Below are positions 50,546-58,465 of a DNA stretch of 64,000 nucleotides, piece by piece; position 1 is the stretch's first letter, and every line of letters starts with the position of its first letter. Position numbers and translations under genes: made by a program. This DNA comes from Marinobacter sp. NP-4(2019) (GTDB lineage: Bacteria > Pseudomonadota > Gammaproteobacteria > Pseudomonadales > Oleiphilaceae). The DNA lies in the NCBI RefSeq assembly GCF_003994855.1, contig NZ_CP034142.1, positions 1,116,001 to 1,180,000 of the forward strand. The letters run 5' to 3'. Below the pieces are notes generated by a model. That model did no database searches. It saw nothing but the letters and a program-made list of their open reading frames with translations, and was not told the origin of the DNA.

Positions 50546-51823
50546 TCAGTTGCCGGCTTTGTCCAGAGCCTGGGTAATGTCGGCGATGATGTCGTCCACG
50601 TGTTCAATGCCAATGGACAGGCGCACCAGGTCCTCGCTCACCCCCGCGCTCTTGAGTTCCTCGGAGTTCAGCTGGCGGTGGGTGGTGGTGGCCGGGTGGC
50701 AGGCCAGGGATTTGGCGTCGCCGATGTTCACCAGGCGATAGATCAGTTCCAGCGCGTCGATAAATCGGGCCCCTGCCTCGCGGCCACCCTTGATACCGAA
50801 ACTCAGGATGCCGGAAGCCTTGCCGCCGCAGATTTTCTCGCAGGTAGCCTTGTAAGGGCTATCGGCCAGGGCCGCGTAGTTTACCCACTCCACGGAGGGG
50901 TGGCTCTGCAGGAAGTTGGCGACTTTCTCCGCGTTCTCACAATGGCGTTCCATGCGCAGAGCCAGTGTTTCCAGGCCTTGCATGATTAGAAATGCATTGA
51001 ATGGAGCCAGCGCGGCTCCGGTGTTGCGCAGTGGCACCACGCGGCAGCGACCGATAAAGGCTGCCGCGCCGAGGGCTTCGGTGTAGACCACGCCGTGATA
51101 GGACGGGTCCGGCTCGTTCAGCATAGGGAACTTGGTGGCACTGGCTTTCCAGTCGAATTTTCCGGAATCCACCACAACGCCCGCCACAGTAGTGCCATGG
51201 CCTCCGATGTACTTGGTAAGTGAATGAACCACGATATCAGCGCCATGATCGAAGGGGCGGCACAGGAACGGTGTGGCGACAGTATTGTCCACGATCAACG
51301 GAATACCGTGTTTATGGGCTATCTCGGCCCAGCGCTGGATGTCGACGACGTTGCCGGCCGGGTTGCCAATGGATTCGCAGAACAGGGCGCGGGTGTTGTC
51401 ATCAATGGCGTTTTCCACGGCCTGGAAATCGTCGTGTTGCACCATCCGGCAGTCAATGCCCTGGTTTGGCAGGGAATGGGCAAACAGGTTGTAGGTACCG
51501 CCATAAAGCTGGCCGGTGCTGACGATGTTGTTGCCCACCCTGCAGATAGTTTGCAGTGCATAGGTGATGGCTGCCATGCCGGAGGCTACGGCCAGCGCGC
51601 CGACACCACCTTCCAGTTCCGCCATCCGCTCTTCCAGTACCGCGTTGGTGGGATTCATGATGCGGGTATAGATGTTGCCCTGCACCTTCAGATCAAACAG
51701 ATCGGCGCCATGCTGGGTGTCATCGAAGGTGTAGGAGGTGGTCTGGTAAATCGGTGTGGTCGCGGCCCGGGTTGTGGGGTCGCTCTTGAAGCCTGCGTGA
51801 AGGGCCAGGGTTTCCGGTTTCAT
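50546..51823 (-). CDS. metY: O-acetylhomoserine sulfhydrylase
   Basis: PLP enzyme of the Cys/Met metabolism family that makes homocysteine from O-acetylhomoserine and sulfide. The ATG at 51823 (AAGGA 8 bases upstream; MKPETLALHAG is the family start) gives 425 aa; the frame open to 51880 has no ribosome site. The PLP lysine is in VVHSLTKYIGGHG. NIYTRIMNPTNAVLEERMAELEGG and HPATTTHRQL are typical of MetY rather than MetB/MetC. O-succinylhomoserine use cannot be excluded. No riboswitch was recognised in its 188-base upstream region. Confidence 0.93.
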   Translation of the reverse strand: MKPETLALHAGFKSDPTTRAATTPIYQTTSYTFDDTQHGADLFDLKVQGNIYTRIMNPTNAVLEERMAELEGGVGALAVASGMAAITYALQTICRVGNNIVSTGQLYGGTYNLFAHSLPNQGIDCRMVQHDDFQAVENAIDDNTRALFCESIGNPAGNVVDIQRWAEIAHKHGIPLIVDNTVATPFLCRPFDHGADIVVHSLTKYIGGHGTTVAGVVVDSGKFDWKASATKFPMLNEPDPSYHGVVYTEALGAAAFIGRCRVVPLRNTGAALAPFNAFLIMQGLETLALRMERHCENAEKVANFLQSHPSVEWVNYAALADSPYKATCEKICGGKASGILSFGIKGGREAGARFIDALELIYRLVNIGDAKSLACHPATTTHRQLNSEELKSAGVSEDLVRLSIGIEHVDDIIADITQALDKAGN

Positions 51824-52011
51824 ATCAACGGTCCTTGCTGTTGCATGGTTGTTATTTGTTTCGACAAGGGAGTATGCCATATCGAATGGAACCGGAGCAG
51901 GGCTTCTGGCGTGAAATGAGTACCGCCAGTATCTGGCAGATCATTATGATTATGGTGCCGTAGGAAGTGCCGGGGTGACCCCGGTGTTCACTCATTGAAG
52001 AGAGAGTCTCT

Positions 52012-52548
52012 ATGAATACGAAAATGATTCGTTCCACTGTGATTGCAACAGGCATTGTTTTGGCCGGAAGCCTGTCGGCGGCGCCTGTTTGGGCTCAGTC
52101 CGAAGCTGCGGACAATGCCCAGCGAGCAATGGAAATGTCTGAGAAAGGCAAATCCAAGGCCCACGAAGCGAAAGAAAAAGCGCAAGAAGCCCGCAGCAAG
52201 GGCAAGGAAAAAGCAGCAGAAATGCGTGAGCGCGCTGAAGAGGACGCCGAGGACGCACGGGATCGCGCGGCAGACGAGGCTGAGCGATCGCGTGAGCGTG
52301 CCGAGGAAGAAGCTGAGCGTAACCGCGAGCGTGCCGAAGAGGAAGCTGAACGCAATCGTGAGCGTGCTGAGGACGAAGCAGAGCGTGCCGAAGAGGCGGA
52401 AGAAAGGGGTGAGAATGCCCGGGAGCAGACGCAGGCCTCCAACCGGGATAATGAAAATCGCAAGGCTGACCCGGCTTCAAAAGGCAGTGAAAAGGGACAG
52501 GCTCAGAAACAGGAAAAGGCCCAGGCCTGGTGGAATTTCTGGGACTGA
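52012..52548 (+). CDS. exported charged coiled-coil protein with 11-residue repeats
   Basis: 178 aa. Signal peptide about 1-29 (STVIATGIVLAGSLSAAPVWA). The mature protein is nearly all Glu, Ala, Arg and Lys. From about residue 80 it repeats an 11-residue unit (RAEEEAERNRE twice, then RAEDEAERAEE), a hendecad pattern expected to form a long straight helix or coiled coil. It ends with an aromatic patch (AWWNFWD). No family or function is recognised; envelope spacer or stress protein are possible. Confidence 0.7.
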   Translation: MNTKMIRSTVIATGIVLAGSLSAAPVWAQSEAADNAQRAMEMSEKGKSKAHEAKEKAQEARSKGKEKAAEMRERAEEDAEDARDRAADEAERSRERAEEEAERNRERAEEEAERNRERAEDEAERAEEAEERGENAREQTQASNRDNENRKADPASKGSEKGQAQKQEKAQAWWNFWD

Positions 52549-52560
52549 TCTGATCAGGGG

Positions 52561-52591
52561 GAAGGCTGGGTTAACGCGTTGCCCGGCCTTC
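52561..52591. terminator. hairpin between convergent genes
   Basis: GAAGGCTGGG (52561-52570) pairs with CCCGGCCTTC (52582-52591) with one wobble, between the coiled-coil gene (+) and the SMR gene (-). There is no clear T run. Confidence 0.4.
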
Positions 52592-52607
52592 TCCGGCTCC
52601 CGGAATG

Positions 52608-52940
52608 TCAGTGCCCCGCAGTTCTGGAAAACAGGTTGATAACCGCCACACCCATAACGATTAACGTCATCCCTGCGATCGCCGGTAGGTCGAGCTTCTG
52701 CCCATAGATCGCCCACGAAACCAGTGCAATCAGCACGATGCCCAGCCCGGCCCAAATGGCGTACGCTACGCCAATAGGGATCACCTTCAGTGTCAGTGAC
52801 AGGAAGTAGAACGCCAGCACATAGCCCAGAATAACGATAATTGAGGGCATGAGCCTGGAGAAGCCGTCACTTGATTTGAGGGCAGACGTGGCGACAACTT
52901 CGGCAACAATCGCCACGCCCAGAAATAGCCAGTTCTTCAT
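52608..52940 (-). CDS. small multidrug resistance (SMR) family transporter
   Basis: 110 aa with four membrane helices. The essential Glu is in IVAEVVATSALKSSDGF, and YAIWAGLGIVLIALVSW is the SMR signature. Members work as antiparallel dimers, exchanging protons for quaternary cations or guanidinium; this sequence looks like the Qac/EmrE branch. It overlaps the upstream PACE gene by 4 bases, so the two efflux proteins are co-translated. Confidence 0.93.
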   Translation of the reverse strand: MKNWLFLGVAIVAEVVATSALKSSDGFSRLMPSIIVILGYVLAFYFLSLTLKVIPIGVAYAIWAGLGIVLIALVSWAIYGQKLDLPAIAGMTLIVMGVAVINLFSRTAGH

Positions 52941-53425
52941 AGAGTTCTGTACTCGTCTCTTGTGTGGCTCGTTTTTATTCCGAGCCGGCCCCGTGTGAGA
53001 TTGTCCCTGGTGTCGTCTTTGTCCGGGAAGATCGTGTCATAGCCCCAGGTAAAGACGAAAGCATACACAAGGTAAAACACCACGAAAGCGACGTCGACCA
53101 TCAGCGCTTCGATCAGCCCTATGCCCATCCACCAGGCAATCAGAGGCAGCAGGACGATCATCAGCCCAACCTCGAAAGTCACAGCGTGCAGCAGTCTCAT
53201 TGTAAGAGACTTCCGGGTGGATCCGGTCAACCGTATCAATCCATGATCAAACCCGATATTGAACAGATAGTTCCATACGGTTGCGACGGTTGCGCAGATA
53301 ACGCCGAGGACACCGGTTTTTTCCAGGTCGAAACCAAAGGTGACTGCAGCCAGGGGAACGGAGAGGACCAGGCCAATCGCCTCAAAAGAAATGGCCTGAC
53401 GGATTCTGTCTTTGGTGGTTCTCAT
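52937..53425 (-). CDS. PACE-family (AceI-like) efflux transporter
   Basis: Four-helix membrane protein made of two BTP domains: RIRQAISFEAIGLVLSVPLA, ATVWNYLFNIGFDHGL, then RLLHAVTFEVGLMIVLLPL and VVFYLVYAFVFTWGYD. The paired FE and NxxFN/W-Y motifs define the PACE family, whose founder AceI exports chlorhexidine in exchange for protons. ATG at 53425 gives 162 aa, close to family size; an in-frame TTG at 53464 would add 13 residues. Followed by the SMR gene with a 4-base overlap. Natural substrates are probably short diamines or cationic biocides (inference). Confidence 0.88.
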   Translation of the reverse strand: MRTTKDRIRQAISFEAIGLVLSVPLAAVTFGFDLEKTGVLGVICATVATVWNYLFNIGFDHGLIRLTGSTRKSLTMRLLHAVTFEVGLMIVLLPLIAWWMGIGLIEALMVDVAFVVFYLVYAFVFTWGYDTIFPDKDDTRDNLTRGRLGIKTSHTRDEYRTL

Positions 53426-53497
53426 GATGTCGGAAAATTTTACTGCGGGTCGTCCCGCGTTCAATTCCCGGGAAGGGTGGGGTCGTCCCCAACAAAG

Positions 53498-53529
53498 AAA
53501 AGGGTCACGACGTGAGTCGTGACCCTTTT
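53498..53529 (-). terminator. rho-independent terminator of tRNA-Met
   Basis: A 14-bp perfect stem AAAAGGGTCACGAC (53498-53511) with 53516-53529 over loop GTGA, directly downstream of the tRNA on the minus strand, with a T run in the distal arm. Confidence 0.85.
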
Positions 53530-53535
53530 GAATCT

Positions 53536-53612
53536 TGGTAGCAAGGGGCGGAGTCGAACCGCCGACCCCAGCATTATGAGTGCTGTGCTCTAACCAACTG
53601 AGCTACCTTGCC
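53536..53612 (-). tRNA. tRNA-Met(CAT), elongator
   Basis: The minus strand reads GGCAAGGTAGCTCAGTTGG, anticodon loop CTCATAA (anticodon CAT), T arm GGTTCGACTCC and an encoded CCA. 77 nt. D-arm and anticodon stem resemble the elongator Met tRNA rather than the initiator; the CAT anticodon alone cannot fully exclude tRNA-Ile2. Confidence 0.92.
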
Positions 53613-53639
53613 ATTGCTTCATCAATGGAAGCGGCGCGT

Positions 53640-53668
53640 ATATTATGGTTGGGCTTGGCGGCTGTCAA
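53640..53668 (-). promoter_or_regulatory. sigma-70 promoter of tRNA-Met
   Basis: On the minus strand, consensus TTGACA (53663-53668) and TAATAT (53640-53645) are exactly 17 bases apart, with a GC-rich discriminator (ACGCGCC) typical of growth-controlled stable-RNA promoters. The tRNA begins about 20 bases past the expected start. Confidence 0.8.
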
Positions 53669-53831
53669 GGATGAAAGCCCGAATTCATCGCAGAAAGTTG
53701 TTTCCCTTCCCGGTTTTTATGAGAAAAATTATTTGTTATCAGTTGGTTGTGTAGAATTTTGCAAAAGCCCATCTTCCTGATTCTAATCGGCTTCAAAGAG
53801 TGGCGTTGCAGGTTGGGAAAGAAGTGACGTG

Positions 53832-54584
53832 TTATCCCTCGCTCTGGATGGAGTGCGAAGTCGGTCCGACCGCAATCAGACTGATCAGCCGTTGCCCGTC
53901 CCGGGCAAACTGGGCGTCCAGTTCCGTACCAATTGGCCAGTCGGGCGAAAGCTGGGTCAGCAGGCGGAGCCGGGCATTGCCCCCAGGTTGCCAGGATACC
54001 AGTTCGGCGTGCTCGAAGTAGAAGCGACGATGCACCAGCGGATACAACGCCTTGAACAGGGTTTCCTTGAGCGAGAACACCAGTGTGACGAATTCTCCGG
54101 CCTGAACGGTCAGTTCCTGGCGGAAACGCTCCTGCTCTGGTGCGGTCAGGATCTGTCGTGACAGTGAGTGGCCGCGCTCATCGGGCATGATCTGTTCGGC
54201 ATCCAGGCCAACTCCGGCGTATTCGTGTTGTTGCCCGACCACTGCGGCGGCCCAGCCGTGGGTATGGGTAATCGATCCCATGGTGCCCGTGGGCCACAAG
54301 GGGGATCCGTCATCATTCTGACCTGGTGTCAGCGGCTGTCCGGCCGCCCGCCGGAGGGCTTCGCGGGCGCACAGGCGGCCGGCAAGGTATTCGGCCTGAC
54401 GTTTGGCCACGGCCCGTGCCACTGAAGCAGGGGGTGAAACCTGACTGCGCCGGAAATCTTCCGGCTTTAGTTCGGTGGCTTCAAATGCCAGGCTGACCAG
54501 GTGCAGCCCCGGCAGGGGGCGGGGCAATGGCCAGCGATCATCCTGCGGGTGACAGCAGGGTGGCAGAGGGGGCACCGTGGTCAT
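53832..54584 (-). CDS. 4'-phosphopantetheinyl transferase (EntD/Sfp class)
   Basis: Transfers the phosphopantetheine arm of CoA to carrier proteins. 250 aa. Magnesium and CoA motifs: GSITHTHGWAAAVVG, GVGLDAEQI and FSLKETLFKALYP, with CAREALRRAAGQPL and GSPLWPTGTMG before them, the arrangement of EntD. It starts 12 bases after the ychF stop and is probably co-transcribed. No siderophore or polyketide genes are near, so it may serve carrier proteins elsewhere. Confidence 0.92.
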   Translation of the reverse strand: MTTVPPLPPCCHPQDDRWPLPRPLPGLHLVSLAFEATELKPEDFRRSQVSPPASVARAVAKRQAEYLAGRLCAREALRRAAGQPLTPGQNDDGSPLWPTGTMGSITHTHGWAAAVVGQQHEYAGVGLDAEQIMPDERGHSLSRQILTAPEQERFRQELTVQAGEFVTLVFSLKETLFKALYPLVHRRFYFEHAELVSWQPGGNARLRLLTQLSPDWPIGTELDAQFARDGQRLISLIAVGPTSHSIQSEG

Positions 54585-54596
54585 GGAGAGAACGGA

Positions 54597-55688
54597 TCAG
54601 ACGTTGAAGCGGAAGTGGATAACGTCGCCGTCCTGGACGATGTAATCCTTGCCTTCCAGGCGCCACTTGCCGGCCTCTTTGGCGCCGGCTTCGCCATTGT
54701 ATTGCACGAAGTCGTCGTAGCTGACCACTTCGGCGCGGATGAAGCCGCGTTCGAAGTCGGTGTGGATGACTCCGGCCGCCTGAGGGGCTGTGGCGCCGAT
54801 TTTGACGGTCCAGGCGCGGACTTCCTTCACCCCGGCGGTAAAGTAGGTCTGTAGGCCCAGGAGGCTGTAGCCGGCGCGGATCACGCGATCCAGACCGGGT
54901 TCTTCCATGCCCATCTCGTCGAGGAACATAGCTTTCTCGTCGTCTTCGAGTTCGGAGATTTCAGCTTCCAGCTTATTGCAGATGGGTACTACCACTGCGT
55001 TTTCCGATTCGGCGATTTCCCTGACGGTATCCAGATGCGGGTTGTTCTCGAAGCCATCCTCATTGACGTTGGCGATGTACATGGTCGGCTTGACGGTCAG
55101 CAGGCACAGTTCGCGGATCAGGGCCATCTGGTCCTTGTCCAGGTTCATGCTGCGCACCGGCTTGCCTTCGTTCAGCACTGGCAGCAGCTTTTCGAACATC
55201 TCGAGTTGGGCCTTGGCTTCCTTGTCGCCGCTCTTGGCCACGCGCTGAACGCGTTTGATGGCCTTTTCGACAGTCTCCAGATCGGCCAGGGCCAGTTCAG
55301 TGTTGATGACGTCGATGTCGGAAGCGGGGTCGATCTTGTTGGCCACGTGGATGACGTTGCCGTCTTCAAAGCAGCGCACTACGTGGGCGATGGCGTCGGT
55401 CTGGCGGATGTTGGCCAGGAACTGGTTACCCAGACCTTCCCCCTTTGACGCACCGGCGACCAGGCCGGCGATGTCCACGAATTCCATGGTGGTGGGTACG
55501 ACCCGCTCCGGCTTCACGATCTCAGCCAGCTTGGTGAGACGGGGGTCGGGCATGGCAACAACGCCGGCGTTGGGCTCGATGGTGCAGAACGGGAAGTTTT
55601 CCGCGCCAATGCCTGATTTGGTCAGTGCGTTGAACAGGGTGGATTTGCCGACGTTGGGAAGGCCGACGATGCCGCAGTTAAATCCCAT
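54597..55688 (-). CDS. ychF: redox-regulated ATPase/GTPase YchF
   Basis: Obg-family P-loop protein that hydrolyses ATP and binds ribosomes. 363 aa. MGFNCGIVGLPNVGKSTLFNALT (P-loop), DIAGLVAGASKGEGLGNQFL (G3), the non-canonical NVNEDG in the G4 region, and the C-terminal TGS domain (FTAGVKEVRAWTVK, FIRAEVVSYDDF). The G4 change explains ATP preference. It follows pth across a 223-base gap that carries REP-like hairpins. Confidence 0.97.
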   Translation of the reverse strand: MGFNCGIVGLPNVGKSTLFNALTKSGIGAENFPFCTIEPNAGVVAMPDPRLTKLAEIVKPERVVPTTMEFVDIAGLVAGASKGEGLGNQFLANIRQTDAIAHVVRCFEDGNVIHVANKIDPASDIDVINTELALADLETVEKAIKRVQRVAKSGDKEAKAQLEMFEKLLPVLNEGKPVRSMNLDKDQMALIRELCLLTVKPTMYIANVNEDGFENNPHLDTVREIAESENAVVVPICNKLEAEISELEDDEKAMFLDEMGMEEPGLDRVIRAGYSLLGLQTYFTAGVKEVRAWTVKIGATAPQAAGVIHTDFERGFIRAEVVSYDDFVQYNGEAGAKEAGKWRLEGKDYIVQDGDVIHFRFNV

Positions 55689-55776
55689 GGAATGCCTCTG
55701 CTGGTGCTGGAAAATTTGGGCGGATTATACCGGTGTATGGTGGTGTAAGCGAGTAAGGGGAAATCTGGAGCCGAGT

Positions 55777-55902
55777 GTCGGATTAGGTCTGTGGCCAATC
55801 CGACTTGCGCAGGCTTCAGGAGTGTCGGATTACGCGTTGCTAATTCGACCTGCGTAAGGTATGGATAATCGTAGGTTGGATTAGCCGTGGGCGTAATCCA
55901 GC
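55777..55902. repeat. three tandem REP-like hairpins
   Basis: Three related hairpins at about 50-base spacing: GTCGGATT/AATCCGAC (55777-55804), GTCGGATTA/TAATTCGAC (55824-55849) and GTTGGATTA/TAATCCAGC (55875-55902). Linkers share TTGCGCAGG/CTGCGTAAGG. They resemble the GTAGGxxGGATTAG-type extragenic palindromes common in gammaproteobacteria. They lie between pth and ychF. Confidence 0.75.
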
Positions 55903-55911
55903 AAGGCTGGC

Positions 55912-56502
55912 TCAGGGGGTTGGCTTGAAACTGTGCAAACGGTTCATGGCGGCGGGGAGTTTGCCGCTGACGGCGTCGGGCAGGACGCGCATGATTTCGT
56001 CGATCACGGCGCTCAGCTCTTCGCTTTCCTGTTTGCCGAGGCGGCCAAGTACGTAGCCGGTGACTTTGCGGCTGTCGCCGGGGTGACCGATGCCGACTCG
56101 CAGTCTCAGGAAGTCGTTGCTGCCGAGGTGGGCGATGGTATCCCGCAGGCCGTTATGTCCACCGTGTCCGCCGCCTTTCTTGAGCCTGGCGGTGCCGGGT
56201 GGGATATCGAGTTCGTCGTGGGCGACGAGGATCTGTTGGGGCTGAATCTTGAAGAAATCCGCCAGTGCCTTGATGGCCAGGCCGCTGCGGTTCATAAAGG
56301 TGGTGGGATTCAGCAGGTGCAGGTCGAGACCCTGCCACTGGATGCGGGCGTAAAGCCCGTGGTATTTGCGTTCGGGACGGAGCGTCTGGCCCGCAGCGCG
56401 GGCCAGAGCTTCGACGAACAGGGCGCCGGCATTATGGCGGGTATTCTCGTAGTCAGGACCGGGATTTCCCAGACCAACCACCATGAGGATATCCTGTGCC
56501 AT
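55912..56502 (-). CDS. pth: peptidyl-tRNA hydrolase
   Basis: Frees tRNA from stalled peptidyl-tRNA. 196 aa. VVGLGNPGPDYENTRHNAG holds the catalytic His, PTTFMNRSG and VAHDELDIPPG (catalytic Asp) follow, with KKGGGHGGHNGLRD. It lies 30 bases after rplY, the usual rplY-pth-ychF order. Confidence 0.97.
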   Translation of the reverse strand: MAQDILMVVGLGNPGPDYENTRHNAGALFVEALARAAGQTLRPERKYHGLYARIQWQGLDLHLLNPTTFMNRSGLAIKALADFFKIQPQQILVAHDELDIPPGTARLKKGGGHGGHNGLRDTIAHLGSNDFLRLRVGIGHPGDSRKVTGYVLGRLGKQESEELSAVIDEIMRVLPDAVSGKLPAAMNRLHSFKPTP

Positions 56503-56532
56503 CCGCCGTTGCCCTCGTCAGTACAGGAGTGA

Positions 56533-57177
56533 TTACTCCTTGCTTTCGCCTTCTTCGCCTTCTTCACCCTCTGTGGCTTCATCAACCTTGGCGCCGCGCG
56601 GCTTGTGGATGGCCACAACGGGCAGGTCGTGATCTTCACCCTGGAGCAGTGCGGCAATGCGAACGCCTTCCGGCAGTTTCAGGTCGCTCAGGTGAACCAC
56701 CTTGTCCATGTCCACGTCAGCCATATCGACTTCGATGAACTCGGGCAGGTTCTGCGGCAGACAGATCACTTCCACTTCAGTGATCTGGTGGTTGGCAACA
56801 CCGCCCTGAAGCTTGATAGCCGGTGCGCTGTCTTCGTTGATGAAGTGCAGCGGTACGTTAACGTGGATTTCGTGATCCTTGTCAACGCGCAGGAAGTCAG
56901 CGTGGGTCAGCAGCGGCTTGTACGGGTGACGCTGCAGATCCTTCAGAATCACGCTCTCTTTCTTGCCGTCGAGCTCGATGGTCAGAACGTGAGAGAAGAA
57001 AGCTTCGTTCTCCAGAGCTTTTTTCAGCTCGTTGTGCCAGATGGCGATCGGAGTGGCTTCCTTGTTGCCACCGTAAACGATGGCCGGGATTTTACGCTCC
57101 TCACGACGCAGGCGGCGGCTCGCACCTCTCCCCTGATCGCCACGAGGAAATGCTTCGATAACAAATTCCTGGGACAT
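56533..57177 (-). CDS. rplY: 50S ribosomal protein bL25/Ctc (general stress form)
   Basis: Binds 5S rRNA. The ATG at 57177 follows GAGGT by 7 bases and gives 214 aa, the long TL5/CTC form: N-terminal 5S-binding domain (FPRGDQGRGASRRLRREE, PAIVYGG) plus a C-terminal beta domain (NVPLHFINEDSAPAIKLQGG, HLSDLKLPEGVRI) and an acidic Glu/Gly tail. The frame open to 57198 is not supported by a ribosome site. Confidence 0.97.
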   Translation of the reverse strand: MSQEFVIEAFPRGDQGRGASRRLRREERKIPAIVYGGNKEATPIAIWHNELKKALENEAFFSHVLTIELDGKKESVILKDLQRHPYKPLLTHADFLRVDKDHEIHVNVPLHFINEDSAPAIKLQGGVANHQITEVEVICLPQNLPEFIEVDMADVDMDKVVHLSDLKLPEGVRIAALLQGEDHDLPVVAIHKPRGAKVDEATEGEEGEEGESKE

Positions 57178-57269
57178 GATATGTACCTCAATCGTCACCT
57201 GAACTGCCCGCGACCAGGCGTATGAGCAGGTGATGTTTCTGAATAGCCGTTGAAACTTTTCTTCGGCTG

Positions 57270-57306
57270 ACTAAAAGAGTCGGGAGCCTTGCAGGGCTCC
57301 CGACTC
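57270..57306 (-). terminator. terminator or attenuator between prs and rplY
   Basis: GAGTCGGGAGCC (57277-57288) pairs perfectly with 57295-57306. On the minus strand it is followed by CTTTTAG. It should partly or fully stop prs transcription ahead of rplY. Confidence 0.75.
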
Positions 57307-57368
57307 AAATGCTGTTTCAGCGTAATGTAACCAGCTGAATTGCCTGAATAACTCCGGGGTCTCCGGCC

Positions 57369-58319
57369 TCAGGCGTTCTCGAACATGGCGCTGATGGACT
57401 CTTCGTTGCTCACGCGACGAATGGACTCCGCGAGCAGGCCGGCCATTCCGAGGGTGCGGATTCTATCACAATTCTTCGCTTTGTCACCCAGTGGGATAGT
57501 GTCGCAGACCACCAGTTCGTCCAGTTGCGAGGCATTGATGTTGTCAATGGCCGGGCCGGAGAGAACCGGGTGGGTAATATAGGCGACGACTTTTGCTGCG
57601 CCATGCTCTTTCAGTGCATTGGCGGCCTTGCACAGGGTGCCGGCGGTGTCGATGATGTCATCCACCAGGATGCAGGTCTTGTCTTTCACGTCACCGATGA
57701 TGTGCATGACCTGGGAAACATTGGCCTTCGGGCGACGCTTGTCGATGATGGCGAGGTCGGCGTCGTCCAGTCGCTTGGCGACGGCGCGGGCGCGAACAAC
57801 ACCGCCAACGTCCGGAGAGACAACAACAAAGTTTTCAAAGCGTTGTTTCTCGATATCTTCCAGCATGACCGGGGTGGCGTAGATGTTGTCCACCGGGATA
57901 TCGAAGAAGCCCTGGATCTGATCCGCGTGCAGGTCAACGGTCAGTACGCGATCCACGCCGATGCTGGAGATCATGTCTGCCACTACCTTGGCGCTGATGG
58001 CTACCCGCGTTGAGCGAACGCGACGATCCTGGCGGGCGTACCCGTAATAGGGAATGACCGCGGTGATGCGTGTTGCGGAAGCACGGCGAAGTGCGTCGGC
58101 CATCACGATCAGTTCCATCAGGTTATCGTTGGTGGGGTAACAAGTGGGCTGGATGATGAATACATCATGGCCCCGGACATTCTCATCGATCTCAACGGTG
58201 GTTTCACCATCGCTGAAGCGGCCTACAGTGGCCTGACCCATGGGAATATGGAGTTTCTGGGCAATAGCTTTGGCAAGGTCGGGATTGGCGTTGCCAGCGA
58301 AAATCATCAGTTTGGACAC
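57369..58319 (-). CDS. prs: ribose-phosphate pyrophosphokinase
   Basis: Makes PRPP from ribose-5-phosphate and ATP for nucleotide, histidine and tryptophan synthesis. The GTG at 58319, 8 bases after AAGGA, gives 316 aa, the family size; the long open frame to 58646 runs through tRNA-Gln and is not coding there. Signatures: MIFAGNANPDLA, GRFSDGETTVEI, IPYYGYARQDRR, TVDLHADQIQGFF and LVDDIIDTAGTL (PRPP loop). The gene order ispE-tRNA-Gln-prs-rplY-pth is typical of this group. Confidence 0.97.
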   Translation of the reverse strand: MSKLMIFAGNANPDLAKAIAQKLHIPMGQATVGRFSDGETTVEIDENVRGHDVFIIQPTCYPTNDNLMELIVMADALRRASATRITAVIPYYGYARQDRRVRSTRVAISAKVVADMISSIGVDRVLTVDLHADQIQGFFDIPVDNIYATPVMLEDIEKQRFENFVVVSPDVGGVVRARAVAKRLDDADLAIIDKRRPKANVSQVMHIIGDVKDKTCILVDDIIDTAGTLCKAANALKEHGAAKVVAYITHPVLSGPAIDNINASQLDELVVCDTIPLGDKAKNCDRIRTLGMAGLLAESIRRVSNEESISAMFENA

Positions 58320-58371
58320 GACGGCATCCTTCACGGTATCGGCGTTTGATTCAGAAGAAGCAGGAGAAAGG

Positions 58372-58446
58372 TGGCTGGGGTGGCAGGATTCGAACCTGCG
58401 CATGACGGGATCAAAACCCGTTGCCTTACCACTTGGCGACACCCCA
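58372..58446 (-). tRNA. tRNA-Gln(TTG)
   Basis: The minus strand reads TGGGGTGTCGCCAAGTGG, anticodon loop TTTTGAT (anticodon TTG), T arm GGTTCGAATCC and encoded CCA. 75 nt. It starts with U1, a known feature of Gln tRNAs. It lies between ispE and prs. Confidence 0.96.
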
Positions 58447-58465
58447 GTATCGTGCTTTTTTGGCA

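Noticed and set aside
51824..52011. SAM-type riboswitch ahead of metY
   Set aside because: No recognisable SAM riboswitch core was found; only short hairpins such as GCCAG-TAT-CTGGC.
55777..55902. Short CRISPR array
   Set aside because: Units are imperfect hairpins with related linkers, not identical repeats with unique spacers, and no cas gene is near.
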